Shown here: piece after piece, positions 30,070 through 38,632 of the stretch
How positions within the stretch are numbered: the stretch's first letter is position 1
Layout: every line of letters begins with the position of its first letter
Assembly (NCBI RefSeq): GCF_030410375.1
Contig: NZ_JAUHHE010000020.1
Span: forward strand, 1 to 50,262
Origin: Zwartia vadi
Lineage (GTDB): Bacteria > Pseudomonadota > Gammaproteobacteria > Burkholderiales > Burkholderiaceae_B
DNA length: 50,262 bases
Direction: 5' to 3'
The notes under the pieces: model-generated
Seen by the model: the letters and a program-made list of their open reading frames with translations, nothing else
The model's database searches: none
What the model was told of the DNA's origin: nothing
Program-made: the position numbers and the translations under genes

Positions 30070-30537
30070 TTACTGCGCGTAGTCCAAGGGCAGTGCCGTC
30101 GTGCACTTGATGGTCTCCATCGCAAACGCGGAACTCACGTCGAGTAGTTCTACCGAGCGGATCAGTCGCTTGTAAACGCTGTCATAGCGATCGATATCCG
30201 GCACAACAATTTTGAGCAGATAGTCCGCATCGCCGCTCAGGCGGTAGATCTCCACGATTTCCGGGATGCTTGTGGCGCCATCCACAAAGCGCTTCATCCA
30301 CTTTTCATTGTGCTGACTGGTGCGAATGGTCACAAAGGTGGTCAAGCCCAGGTTTAGCTTGCGCGCATCGCAGAGCGCGACTTGCTTTTTGATGATGCCA
30401 TCTTCTCGCAGTTTTTGTAAACGCCTCCAGCAAGGTGTCGGAGTCAGGTTCACAGCACTTGCGAGCTCGGCCAGAGACAGGCTGGCATCTTCTTGCATCA
30501 GCCTGAGTATTTCGCGGTCTTTTTTATCTATTTGCAT
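30070..30537 (-). CDS. Lrp/AsnC family transcriptional regulator
   Basis: This 155-residue protein has an N-terminal helix-turn-helix (DREILRLMQEDASLSLAELASAVNLTPTPCWRRLQKL, residues about 6-45) and a C-terminal RAM effector domain with YRLSGDADYLLKIVVPD, the amino-acid binding signature. It is divergent from a thiol dioxygenase gene across an AT-rich 128-bp spacer, so it probably controls that gene in response to an amino acid such as cysteine; that is inference from layout. Confidence 0.92.
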   Translation of the reverse strand: MQIDKKDREILRLMQEDASLSLAELASAVNLTPTPCWRRLQKLREDGIIKKQVALCDARKLNLGLTTFVTIRTSQHNEKWMKRFVDGATSIPEIVEIYRLSGDADYLLKIVVPDIDRYDSVYKRLIRSVELLDVSSAFAMETIKCTTALPLDYAQ

Positions 30538-30665
30538 GAAAAATCTATATTTCTTTTGATTATTAGAAAATATTACTATTTTTTAATGGATGAACAGATA
30601 AATTGCAAATACTTTCTATATGTAGGGTTTTATGATGAGGGATCTTTCGCGCCGGGTGTTCATCT
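30538..30665. promoter_or_regulatory. AT-rich divergent control region
   Basis: This 128-bp spacer between the divergent Lrp-type regulator and the dioxygenase is strongly AT-rich, with runs such as TTTTGATTATTAGAAAATAT. Lrp-family operators are typically AT-rich and weakly palindromic. I cannot mark a single precise operator. Confidence 0.5.
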
Positions 30666-31298
30666 ATGCAGACCTTGTCTTCGGTTCAGTCATCATCTAT
30701 CCAGCCATCAATGGCTTCTGCAACACTTGGACACACAGATTCGCCTGAGTCGCTGCTCGATCGAGAAGTCACAGGTTTGTCCGCAAGCATCCGTCAGGCT
30801 TGTTTAGGTGAGGCGGATTTGGTCCCCTACCGTGTGCGCCAGGCCTTGAATCAGGCTTTTGATCCTGTGTCGACAGAGCGACTGGTCAAACAGGTGATGT
30901 CCATGCCTTATTCCGAGCAAACCTACACCCGCCATATTTTGTATGCGGATCCTGCCGGAATGTTTACCGTCGTGGCGCTGCGCTGGGATCCACGCCAAGG
31001 TAGCCCTGTGCATGCACACTACACGTGGTGTGCCTATCGCGTGTTGACTGGCGACTTGACTGAAAGCCACTTTGAGTGGGATCGCTCAGTCGAACAAGCG
31101 TATTTGTTCAATCGTGTTCCGCGTGCGGCCGGTCAAAGTGTCTGTGGGCATGGCGGCATGGATTTTATTCACCGCTTGAGTAACGAAGGTGATCGCACCG
31201 CGGTTTCAATTCATGTCTATGGCATTGATTCAACGCGCATCAGCAGCCACGTCAACCGCATACTGGCAGTGACGCACGTTAGAGCAGAAAAAGCGTAG
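30666..31298 (+). CDS. Cysteine dioxygenase-type thiol dioxygenase
   Basis: This 210-residue cupin protein resembles cysteine dioxygenase, which oxidises cysteine to cysteine sulfinate with non-haem iron. The iron ligands would be His116 and His118 in SPVHAHYTW and His183 in SIHVYG. A Cys four residues after His118, before AYRVLTGDLTE, falls close to the crosslinking Cys93 of mammalian CDO. The first 45 residues are polar and poorly conserved, and the start is uncertain: ATG 30666 lacks a close ribosome binding site and an in-frame ATG exists 15 codons later. A 3-mercaptopropionate dioxygenase is an alternative. The 3' end overlaps mgtE by 20 bp. Confidence 0.82.
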   Translation: MQTLSSVQSSSIQPSMASATLGHTDSPESLLDREVTGLSASIRQACLGEADLVPYRVRQALNQAFDPVSTERLVKQVMSMPYSEQTYTRHILYADPAGMFTVVALRWDPRQGSPVHAHYTWCAYRVLTGDLTESHFEWDRSVEQAYLFNRVPRAAGQSVCGHGGMDFIHRLSNEGDRTAVSIHVYGIDSTRISSHVNRILAVTHVRAEKA

Positions 31299-32745
31299 CC
31301 AGTCCCAAAAAGATAAAGAATCCCAGGGAGTCCGTTGCGAACGTCAGCAACACGGAGGATCCCATGGCGGGATCTTTTCCAAAGCGATTGCGTACGATCG
31401 GGACAAGCACGCCAATCATCGCGCCAACCAGCATATTGCAGATCATGGCAGCCATCATGACCAGTGCAATGGCAATGGAACTCGAAATCGCCCAAGCAAA
31501 TACTGCGGCAATCGCACTGCCGACAAAGCCCACCATAAAGGTCACCAGCAACTCACGCTGAAAAAGCTGCCACACGTTTTTGTTGGTAATGCGACCGACT
31601 GCCAAGGCACGAATAATCAGCGTCATGGTCTGATTGCCAGAGTTGCCACCAATGCCCGCGACAATCGACATGAGGAAAGCCAATACGACGATCGTGCTGA
31701 CGGTGTCCTCGAAACGCGAAGCGATAAAAGAGGCGGTTGCGGCAGTGCAGAGGTTTAAAAGCAACCAGGGCGCACGGTTACGCAGTGCGCGGGTGACAGG
31801 CGCAAAAATATCCTCGTCTTGCATACCGGCACGGGACAGCGCCTGCTCATCCGAGTCTTCGCGGATCACGTCCACCACCTCGGCGATTGTGACGCGTCCA
31901 ATCAGACGACCCAGATCATCCACTACGGGCGCAGACACCAAATCGTAGCGCTCGAATGCGCCCGCAGCCTCAGCGTCAGCATCCAGCGGGCTGAGCGAGA
32001 GGTAGTCAGTTTTCATGACATCGCTCACTTGCGCGTCTGGCTCGTTGACCAATAACGAGGACAGGCTGAGCGTGCCGAGAAGTTTTTCTTGACGGTTGAC
32101 GACAAAAATCTGATCCGTATGATCCGGGAGTTCGGGCAAACGTCTCAGGTAACGCAAGACCACTTCAAGGGACACGTCCTCTCGAACGCGCACCATCTCG
32201 AAGTCCATGATGCCGCCCACGCTGTCTTCGGGGTAGCCCATTGCCTCGATAAGTCGGGCGCGCTCTTCGACAGTGAGTCCCTTTTGCACCTCGGCCACCA
32301 CATCCGGAGGCAAGTCGGGCGCCAAGTCCGCGAGCTCGTCTGCATCCATGTTCTCCGTCGCGGCCACGAGATCTTCGCGATCCATGGTCTTGATGAGTGA
32401 TTCACGGACCCAGTCATCGACCTCAAGCAGTACATCGGCATCGTGTTCGGCACTCACCAGACGCCAGATCATCTGGCGTTCGATATTGGGAACCGATCCC
32501 AGGATGAACGCGATATCAGCCGGATGCAGATCATTGACCAGTTCGGTCAATTCGGCTTCGTGTTGGCGGTGTAAGAGGTTTTCGACTAACTCGGCGCGTT
32601 GATCGCCATCCTCTTGACGGTGCACGAGGTTTTCAACTAACTCATGACGATGCAGCAACTCCTGAACTCTGGCGAGCGCGAGCTGGGCGTCCTCGGGATC
32701 AAGGCGCCTGACAGATGCTTTGGGCTCGACAGGTGTTTGCGTCAT
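31279..32745 (-). CDS. mgtE: Magnesium transporter MgtE
   Basis: MgtE is a Mg2+-gated magnesium channel of the inner membrane. The 488-residue protein has a cytoplasmic N domain of helical repeats (LHPADIAFILGSVP), two CBS domains (about 175-300), a plug helix, and five transmembrane helices in the last 180 residues with GIGGNSGNQTMTLIIRALA, the pore signature. Residues about 30-62 carry a short internal duplication (ELVENLVHRQ and ELVENLLHRQ). ATG 32745 is preferred over TTG 32775. It follows the yeiH-like gene after 19 nt, probably in one operon. Confidence 0.95.
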   Translation of the reverse strand: MTQTPVEPKASVRRLDPEDAQLALARVQELLHRHELVENLVHRQEDGDQRAELVENLLHRQHEAELTELVNDLHPADIAFILGSVPNIERQMIWRLVSAEHDADVLLEVDDWVRESLIKTMDREDLVAATENMDADELADLAPDLPPDVVAEVQKGLTVEERARLIEAMGYPEDSVGGIMDFEMVRVREDVSLEVVLRYLRRLPELPDHTDQIFVVNRQEKLLGTLSLSSLLVNEPDAQVSDVMKTDYLSLSPLDADAEAAGAFERYDLVSAPVVDDLGRLIGRVTIAEVVDVIREDSDEQALSRAGMQDEDIFAPVTRALRNRAPWLLLNLCTAATASFIASRFEDTVSTIVVLAFLMSIVAGIGGNSGNQTMTLIIRALAVGRITNKNVWQLFQRELLVTFMVGFVGSAIAAVFAWAISSSIAIALVMMAAMICNMLVGAMIGVLVPIVRNRFGKDPAMGSSVLLTFATDSLGFFIFLGLATLFLL

Positions 32746-32764
32746 GTGAGTACGCCATGGTTGT

Positions 32765-33808
32765 TCAGGTGACAAGCTTCACTAATGCGTAGCCGCCGAA
32801 TGCAAGCAGTATAAACAGGATCACGCCTAAAGCTACGACACGGGGGCCGGCCTGACGAATTTGTGTGAAGCGTGTTTCGATTCCCAAGGCAGTCATCGCC
32901 ATGGTTAAGACGAAAATATCCAGAGTTCTCAAGGCCTGCAGCACATTGGGCGGAATGACGTTTGCAGAGTTGATCAGCGCAAGGACTAAAAAGCCGATCG
33001 CAAACCAGGGGATCGGTAGTTTTGGACGGGGAGCGCCAGCCTCGGCTTTGGCGATGGCAGTGTGTCGTAGCCAGATACCCAGAATGATCAGTACAGGCAC
33101 GAGTAGGGCGACGCGTGTCATTTTCACGATCGTGGCGACTTCTGTGGTTGCGGCATCGATGTTGCTAGCGGAAGCGACAACCTGCGCGACCTCGTGGACA
33201 GAGCCACCCAGAAAAATACCGAAGGCGCGTGGATCCATCCCAAACCAGCCTGCCTGATAAAGGATAGGATAGAGGAACATTGAAATCGTGCCAAAAAGAA
33301 CAACCGTTGCCACGGCGACTGCCGCTTTATGAGGCGCGGCTTTCAGTGTGGATTCAAACGCCAGCACAGCGGCTGCACCACATACGGCGCTGCCAGCTGA
33401 GGTCAGCATTGCTGTATCGCGATCGAGCTTGAGAAGTTTGGTTCCGATCAAGGTGCCCAGGATCAACACGCCCAGAACGATGCCAACCGAGACAACCAGG
33501 CCGGGTAGTCCGACTTCGATGATTTGCTGGATGCTGATGTTCAGCCCATAGAAGGCCACGGCGACGCGCAACATGCGTCTGGCGGTAAAGTGCACGCCCA
33601 CGCCCCATTCCGCCGGCATCGTTCCGCGCAGGAAGTTGCCATACAGCATCCCGCAAACAATACCGACGACCAGAGGACTGAACCCGAGTGTCTTAACAAA
33701 AGCCACTCCTGCGAGTTGTGTGACTGCAGCGGCGAGCAGACCGACAAAAAGAACGCCATTGATCCTGTCACGCCAGGGAGAAACAACAGCACTTGCGGGG
33801 TGAGACAT
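32765..33808 (-). CDS. YeiH family putative sulfate exporter
   Basis: This 347-residue membrane protein has about ten transmembrane helices and the UPF0324/YeiH signatures: TLGFSPLVVGIVCGMLYGN, FYGLNISIQQI, TSAGSAVCGAAAVLA, and GGSVHEVAQVVAS. The family is annotated as putative sulfate exporters, with limited experimental support. It lies upstream of mgtE on the same strand. Its proximity to a thiol dioxygenase gene (30666) raises a possible role in removing sulfite or sulfate from cysteine breakdown; this is inference. Confidence 0.9.
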   Translation of the reverse strand: MSHPASAVVSPWRDRINGVLFVGLLAAAVTQLAGVAFVKTLGFSPLVVGIVCGMLYGNFLRGTMPAEWGVGVHFTARRMLRVAVAFYGLNISIQQIIEVGLPGLVVSVGIVLGVLILGTLIGTKLLKLDRDTAMLTSAGSAVCGAAAVLAFESTLKAAPHKAAVAVATVVLFGTISMFLYPILYQAGWFGMDPRAFGIFLGGSVHEVAQVVASASNIDAATTEVATIVKMTRVALLVPVLIILGIWLRHTAIAKAEAGAPRPKLPIPWFAIGFLVLALINSANVIPPNVLQALRTLDIFVLTMAMTALGIETRFTQIRQAGPRVVALGVILFILLAFGGYALVKLVT

Positions 33809-33908
33809 ATCTATTCGGTCAGCTGGTTGAAAGTGACCGAGATACTAACCCGAAACATCCACCCAATCCAAGTGATCGTTTTGCTACGTCAATTTTCAAA
33901 ATAGTGGT

Positions 33909-35105
33909 TTAGGTGCGTTTAAACCAGTTTTCAGCGAGTTTGACCCAGTACGTGGCACCAAGGGGGAGCAGATCATCGTTAAAGTCGTAAGAGCCGTTGT
34001 GCAGCATGCATGGCCCCAACCCATGTCCAGACTCACGATGTTCTCCCGAACCGTTGCCAATCCACACATAGCAACCTGGCACTTCTTCGAGCATGAAGGC
34101 AAAGTCCTCGGCGCCCATGGTGGGAGTGACGTGGTCGTTGACGTGTTTGTCCCCCACGATTTCACGCATGACCTCCGCACAAAAGGCCGATTCTTTAGGA
34201 TGATTGATTGTTGGTGGGTATTTGCGCGCAAACGTAAAATCCGCTTCGGCACCCATGGCGGCTGCAGAGTGCTGGATGATTTCGCGCATGCGCTGTTCAA
34301 TCATGTCCAGCGTTTCGACCGTAAACGTTCTGACCGTACCGCGCATCTCGGCTTCGGTAGGAATGACGTTGTCCGCGCTGCCAGTATGAATCTGCGTAAT
34401 ACTCAACACCGCTGCCTCGAGGGGATGGCGGTTGCGGGTCACGATGCTTTGTAAGGCCTGGGCGATGTGCACGGCTGTCATCACTGGATCCACGCCCAGA
34501 TGAGGCATGCCGCCGTGCGCGCCTTTGCCGCGCACCGTGATGTGAAACTGGTTGCTTGAGGCCATGATCGGTCCGGCAGTCAGACCAAAATGACCAACGG
34601 GCAGACCTGGCCAGTTGTGCATGCCAAACACCGCTTGCATGGGAAACTTGGCAAATAGGCCGTCTTCCATCATGCGCTTGGCGCCTGCGCCACCTTCCTC
34701 GGCGGGTTGAAAAATGGCATAAACCGTACCGTCGAAGTTTTTATGCTCGGCAAGATAACGCGCGGCGCTCAACAACATCGCGGTGTGGCCGTCATGTCCG
34801 CAACCGTGCATTTTGCCGGGATGCCGGCTGGCGTGCTCAAAATTATTGAGCTCCTGCATGGGGAGCGCATCCAGATCCGCGCGCAAACCAATTGCTCGGC
34901 TGCCTGGTGTGCGTCCTTCAATAATTCCCACCACGCCTGTTCCGCCTAAACCCCGGTGGATCGGGATACCCCACTTTTGGAGGGCATTGGCGACAACATC
35001 CGCGGTGCGTAGTTCTTCGTAACACAGTTCCGGATGGGCGTGCAGATCTCGGCGAATTGCTTGAATTTCGGACTGCCAATTGAGAAAGGGCTCTAGAAGT
35101 TTCAT
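33909..35105 (-). CDS. M20 family metallo-amidohydrolase (second copy)
   Basis: This 398-residue enzyme is a paralogue of the gene at 1512-2699 and shares its motifs: RRDLHAHPELCYEE, KMHGCGHDGHTAML (metal site, about 100), QPAEEGGAGAKRMM, GKGAHGGMPH, and MGAEDFAFMLEEVPG. It would hydrolyse N-acyl amino acids or related amides. It has a longer loop near the C-terminus (GEHRESGHGLGPCMLHN). ATG 35105 is preferred over GTG 35114. It lies 100 nt upstream of the yeiH-like gene and divergent from the acyl-CoA ligase. The physiological substrate is unknown. Confidence 0.9.
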   Translation of the reverse strand: MKLLEPFLNWQSEIQAIRRDLHAHPELCYEELRTADVVANALQKWGIPIHRGLGGTGVVGIIEGRTPGSRAIGLRADLDALPMQELNNFEHASRHPGKMHGCGHDGHTAMLLSAARYLAEHKNFDGTVYAIFQPAEEGGAGAKRMMEDGLFAKFPMQAVFGMHNWPGLPVGHFGLTAGPIMASSNQFHITVRGKGAHGGMPHLGVDPVMTAVHIAQALQSIVTRNRHPLEAAVLSITQIHTGSADNVIPTEAEMRGTVRTFTVETLDMIEQRMREIIQHSAAAMGAEADFTFARKYPPTINHPKESAFCAEVMREIVGDKHVNDHVTPTMGAEDFAFMLEEVPGCYVWIGNGSGEHRESGHGLGPCMLHNGSYDFNDDLLPLGATYWVKLAENWFKRT

Positions 35106-35191
35106 GCAAATCACTCTAAAAGATAATGTCTAACGGTATTATGGATCTAAATAGTTGCCACTAAAGAATAACCCTCACCAGCAACCCGATT

Positions 35192-36859
35192 ATGCAATAT
35201 CCTTGGACCAATCAATACCCGGCGGGCGTTCCAGCCGATATTCCGGCCCACGACTACGTATCGCTTGTGGATTTGCTCGACCGCGCATGCGAAAAGTATA
35301 CACAGCGCACTGTTGCAAGTTCGTTCGGGGAAGCCTTGAGTTTTCAGGCTCTCGATCGAAATGCGCAGGCGTTTGCGGGCTGGCTGCAGTCGCTTGTTCT
35401 ACCAAAAGGGTCGCGGGTGGCCTTGATGATGCCCAATGTCTTGCCTTATTTGGTGGCGTTACTTGGCACGCTTCGTGCCGGACATGTCATTGTCAATGTC
35501 AACCCTCTTTGCACGCCCAGAGAGCTGTCTGTACAGTTGCGTGATAGCGGAGCATGCACCATCGTGGTGCTTGAAAGTGTCGCACATACCCTTGAGCAAG
35601 TGACGGACTGTCCTGAGCTCAGGCATCGCGTGGTGGTCGCGCCGGGAGAGATGTTAGGTGCAATAAAGGGTTGCTTAGTCAATATGGGGGCGCGTTACGT
35701 CCGCAAGCTTGGGCCTAAAAAACCCATTCCCGATGCTTGGTCGTGGGGTGCAGTCCTTAAACAAGGGCATCACCATCCTTGGGTGGCTCCGAAGCTTTCT
35801 TTGGAAGATCTGGCTGTTTTGCAATACACCGGCGGCACAACAGGTCAGCCAAAAGGGGCGATGTTGACGCATGGCAATTTGGTGGCCAATGTCTTGCAGG
35901 TGGAAGCCGTCGCCAGACCTGCTCTGGAAGATCTGCTTGCACAACCGCTGACGATGCTCACGGCGCTTCCGCTTTATCACGTGTTTGCCATGACAGTCTG
36001 CGGTTTTTACGCCATGCATGCGGGCATGAAAAGCGTGTTGGTCATTAACCCCAGAGACCGTGCGTCCTTGATTTATGCAATACGTAAAGAGCCGCCACAC
36101 GTATTCCCGGGTATCAACACGTTGTTTAATGCGTTGGCCCACGATGAGCGTTTTGCGAAGCTTGATTTTTCGGACTTGCGCTTAGCCTTTGGTGGGGGCA
36201 TGGCGATCCAGCGCGCAGTGGCTGAACAATGGCTGCGTGTCACGGGCCGACCCTTGATCGAAGGGTATGGATTGTCTGAAACCTCGCCCGTAGTCGCCGC
36301 CAACCCAACCAATGCCAGCCAGTACTCTGGGAGCGTTGGACTGCCTTTGCCTTCTACTGAAGTGTGTATTGTGGATGACCAAGGACAGCCGGTGAGTCAG
36401 GGTCAGGAGGGCGAGGTTGCAGTGCGCGGGCCGCAGGTTATGAAAGGATATTGGCATGCACCGGCAGAGACTGCCGCAGTGATGACCGCCGAGCGGTTTT
36501 TAAAGACGGGTGATATCGGCCGTATGGATGAGCGAGGCTATATCTTTATTGTTGACCGCAAAAAAGACATGATTCTGGTCTCTGGCTTTAATGTTTACCC
36601 CAACGAAATCGAGGCTGTTGTGAGTGAGCTCCCCGGCGTGCTTGAGTGTGCCGCAGTGGGGGTGCCTGACGCCCAGTCTGGCGAAGTGGTGAAATTATTT
36701 GTTGTACGACGAGACCCGCAATTGGATGAGGTGGCAATCCATGCATGGTGTCAGACGCACTTGAGCCGCTACAAGTGTCCGAAACTCATTGAGTTTAAAG
36801 AAGAGCTCCCCAAAAGCACTGTCGGGAAAATTTTAAGACGTGCGTTGAGGGATGCTTGA
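35192..36859 (+). CDS. Long-chain acyl-CoA ligase (FadD-like)
   Basis: This 555-residue enzyme of the ANL superfamily activates fatty acids to acyl-CoA through an acyl-adenylate. Motifs are LQYTGGTTGQPKGAMLTHGN (ATP-binding P-loop, about 212), EGYGLSETSPVV (about 355), KTGDIGRMDERGYIFIVDRKKDMI, and GFNVYPNEIE; the catalytic Lys lies in LPKSTVGKILRRALRD at the end. Length and motifs fit FadD of beta-oxidation; chain-length preference cannot be told. Its stop lies 2 nt before the mnmC ATG. Confidence 0.92.
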   Translation: MQYPWTNQYPAGVPADIPAHDYVSLVDLLDRACEKYTQRTVASSFGEALSFQALDRNAQAFAGWLQSLVLPKGSRVALMMPNVLPYLVALLGTLRAGHVIVNVNPLCTPRELSVQLRDSGACTIVVLESVAHTLEQVTDCPELRHRVVVAPGEMLGAIKGCLVNMGARYVRKLGPKKPIPDAWSWGAVLKQGHHHPWVAPKLSLEDLAVLQYTGGTTGQPKGAMLTHGNLVANVLQVEAVARPALEDLLAQPLTMLTALPLYHVFAMTVCGFYAMHAGMKSVLVINPRDRASLIYAIRKEPPHVFPGINTLFNALAHDERFAKLDFSDLRLAFGGGMAIQRAVAEQWLRVTGRPLIEGYGLSETSPVVAANPTNASQYSGSVGLPLPSTEVCIVDDQGQPVSQGQEGEVAVRGPQVMKGYWHAPAETAAVMTAERFLKTGDIGRMDERGYIFIVDRKKDMILVSGFNVYPNEIEAVVSELPGVLECAAVGVPDAQSGEVVKLFVVRRDPQLDEVAIHAWCQTHLSRYKCPKLIEFKEELPKSTVGKILRRALRDA

Positions 36860-36861
36860 CC

Positions 36862-38583
36862 ATGCTTTTTGCCAGTTTGGGGCTGCCAGAGCAATGGCGA
36901 GGCCTGAATCAGTACACCTTGCTGGAGGCTGACTTTGGCGAGGGCCTAAACTTTGTCAAGCTCTGGGAGTGCTGGAGGAAAGATGCGGCGCGCCCCAAGC
37001 GTCTGCACGTTGTGGCCTTAATGACTGCGGTGGTTGAGTCGCAGACGATCAGCACTCGGTTGCGTGCGCAAACGCCAGCAGCTCTGCATGGACTGGTCGA
37101 CCAATTGGCGTCTCAATGGCCACTCAACTTGCCAGGGACACACCGGCTGGATTTTGAAGCGCTCGCCCTGACGCTGACTCTAGTGGTTGGTCCAGTTGAA
37201 GTGACTATTCCCCGTCTCGCTGTAGCGTTGGATGCTGTGTTGTTTAGCGGATCGCAAGCACAATCCCAACACGAGCTTACCAACCTGTGGCAAGAGTCGC
37301 TTCCCCGCCTCGCGCGTGATCCGGCTGGTATACGTTTAGCTTTTAAAGAAGGGCTGTACATAAAAGGCTGTTTGCCCTCTACTGCGGGCACAGCGGCTCT
37401 CAATAATCGGGACGTACTGGATCCCACAAGTCGGATGGTCCGTTACGCACTCGGTGAGTCAGTCACCAAGCGGGCTCTGGTGATTGGTGCGGGGATTGCG
37501 GGGGCGGGGGTTGCGCATGCGCTTGCTTTGCGCGGTTGGCAGGTGCGGGTGCTGGATGTGCAACAACGTCGCCAGCAAGCCCATGGTGATCACCTTGCTG
37601 CGGCACTGACACCGATGGTGACACGTGACGATGATATCCGCGCGCGACTGTCTCGAGCGGGAAGCTTGCGCGCCCAAAGCCGTTGGTCACAGGTGAGTCG
37701 AGATATTGTTTGGCGTTGCGGAGCGCTCCAGCTTCAGCGGGTGAGTGGCCGAATTGTGGATCTCAAAGGGGTGCTCGAGGGGCTTCGTTTTCCGCAAGAG
37801 TGGGTCCGCTATGTCACTGAAGTCGAAGCGAGCGAGATCGCAGGTATGCCGTTGACGCGAGGGGGGTTGTATTTTCCCGGTGCGGCGCGCATTCAGCCTG
37901 AAAGACTGATTGACACGCTACTGACCGTGCCTGGCATTGAGCGAGTGGATGCGCATGTTGAACGCGTGAGAAAGACTGGAGGACAGTGGGAGGTCATCGA
38001 TGCGACTGGAGAGGTCATTGGCGAAGCCCCCCAGTTAATTTTGGCGGCTGCCCAAGGCACTCAGGAGCTCTTACTTCGCAGTGCGCTACTGGATCCTTGC
38101 GAAAGAATATCTTTGATGCACCAGCTGGGAGGAGAAATTTCGTTGTTGCCCTCGCAGACCTTGGCAGGCGGGCCCCGCTGCATAGTCTCTGGTGATGGCT
38201 ATGTTTTACCGTCAGTTGGGGGGCTGTGTGTGGTGGGTAGCAGCTATATTCATGGCGCCCAGCAGGTTGAACCCAGTTTGGCGGGACTTTCGGGGAACTT
38301 GAGCCGTGCAGCCAATTTGCTGGGACAGGCTGATCTACCGGAGCGGTTTGACAATTTTCGGTCGGGTGACTTGAAGGGTTGGGCAGGCTGGCGCGCCGTA
38401 TTGCCTGGACGCCTGCCCGGTATTGGGCCCGTCACCTCTCAGGAGGGGCTTTGGATAGCCGCCGGCTTTGCTTCGAGAGGCCTGACTTGGTCCAGTTTGG
38501 CCGGGGATCTGATCGCTGCAGCCTTGAATGCCGAGCCCTTGCCTTTGGAACGGGATATAATGGACAAAATTAGTCAAACCTAG
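36862..38583 (+). CDS. mnmC: MnmC-like tRNA wobble-uridine oxidoreductase with degenerate methyltransferase domain
   Basis: MnmC normally performs the last two steps of mnm5(s2)U34 synthesis in tRNA: an FAD domain removes carboxymethyl and a methyltransferase domain (MnmD) adds methyl. In this 573-residue protein the FAD half is intact: ALVIGAGIAGAGVAHAL (about 209), the closing GFASRGLTWSSLAGDLIAA and PLPLERDIMD. The first 195 residues align with MnmD but keep only FGEGLNF of the SAM motif GFGTGLNF, and the catalytic DGFAP is replaced by FSGSQA (about 128). It is about 95 residues shorter than E. coli MnmC. ATG 36862 has GAGGGA 9 nt upstream; TTG 36856 is an alternative. Confidence 0.85.
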   Translation: MLFASLGLPEQWRGLNQYTLLEADFGEGLNFVKLWECWRKDAARPKRLHVVALMTAVVESQTISTRLRAQTPAALHGLVDQLASQWPLNLPGTHRLDFEALALTLTLVVGPVEVTIPRLAVALDAVLFSGSQAQSQHELTNLWQESLPRLARDPAGIRLAFKEGLYIKGCLPSTAGTAALNNRDVLDPTSRMVRYALGESVTKRALVIGAGIAGAGVAHALALRGWQVRVLDVQQRRQQAHGDHLAAALTPMVTRDDDIRARLSRAGSLRAQSRWSQVSRDIVWRCGALQLQRVSGRIVDLKGVLEGLRFPQEWVRYVTEVEASEIAGMPLTRGGLYFPGAARIQPERLIDTLLTVPGIERVDAHVERVRKTGGQWEVIDATGEVIGEAPQLILAAAQGTQELLLRSALLDPCERISLMHQLGGEISLLPSQTLAGGPRCIVSGDGYVLPSVGGLCVVGSSYIHGAQQVEPSLAGLSGNLSRAANLLGQADLPERFDNFRSGDLKGWAGWRAVLPGRLPGIGPVTSQEGLWIAAGFASRGLTWSSLAGDLIAAALNAEPLPLERDIMDKISQT

Positions 38584-38632
38584 ACAAAATCCAAAATAGC
38601 GCCCTTAGTCGCTTTTTCCCTTCGCGCTGAAC

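Noticed and set aside
30631..30747. Possible small upstream frame (ATGATGAGG...) overlapping the dioxygenase start
   Set aside because: About 38 codons in another frame, ending inside the gene; it has a run of hydrophobic residues but no further support, and chance is likelier.
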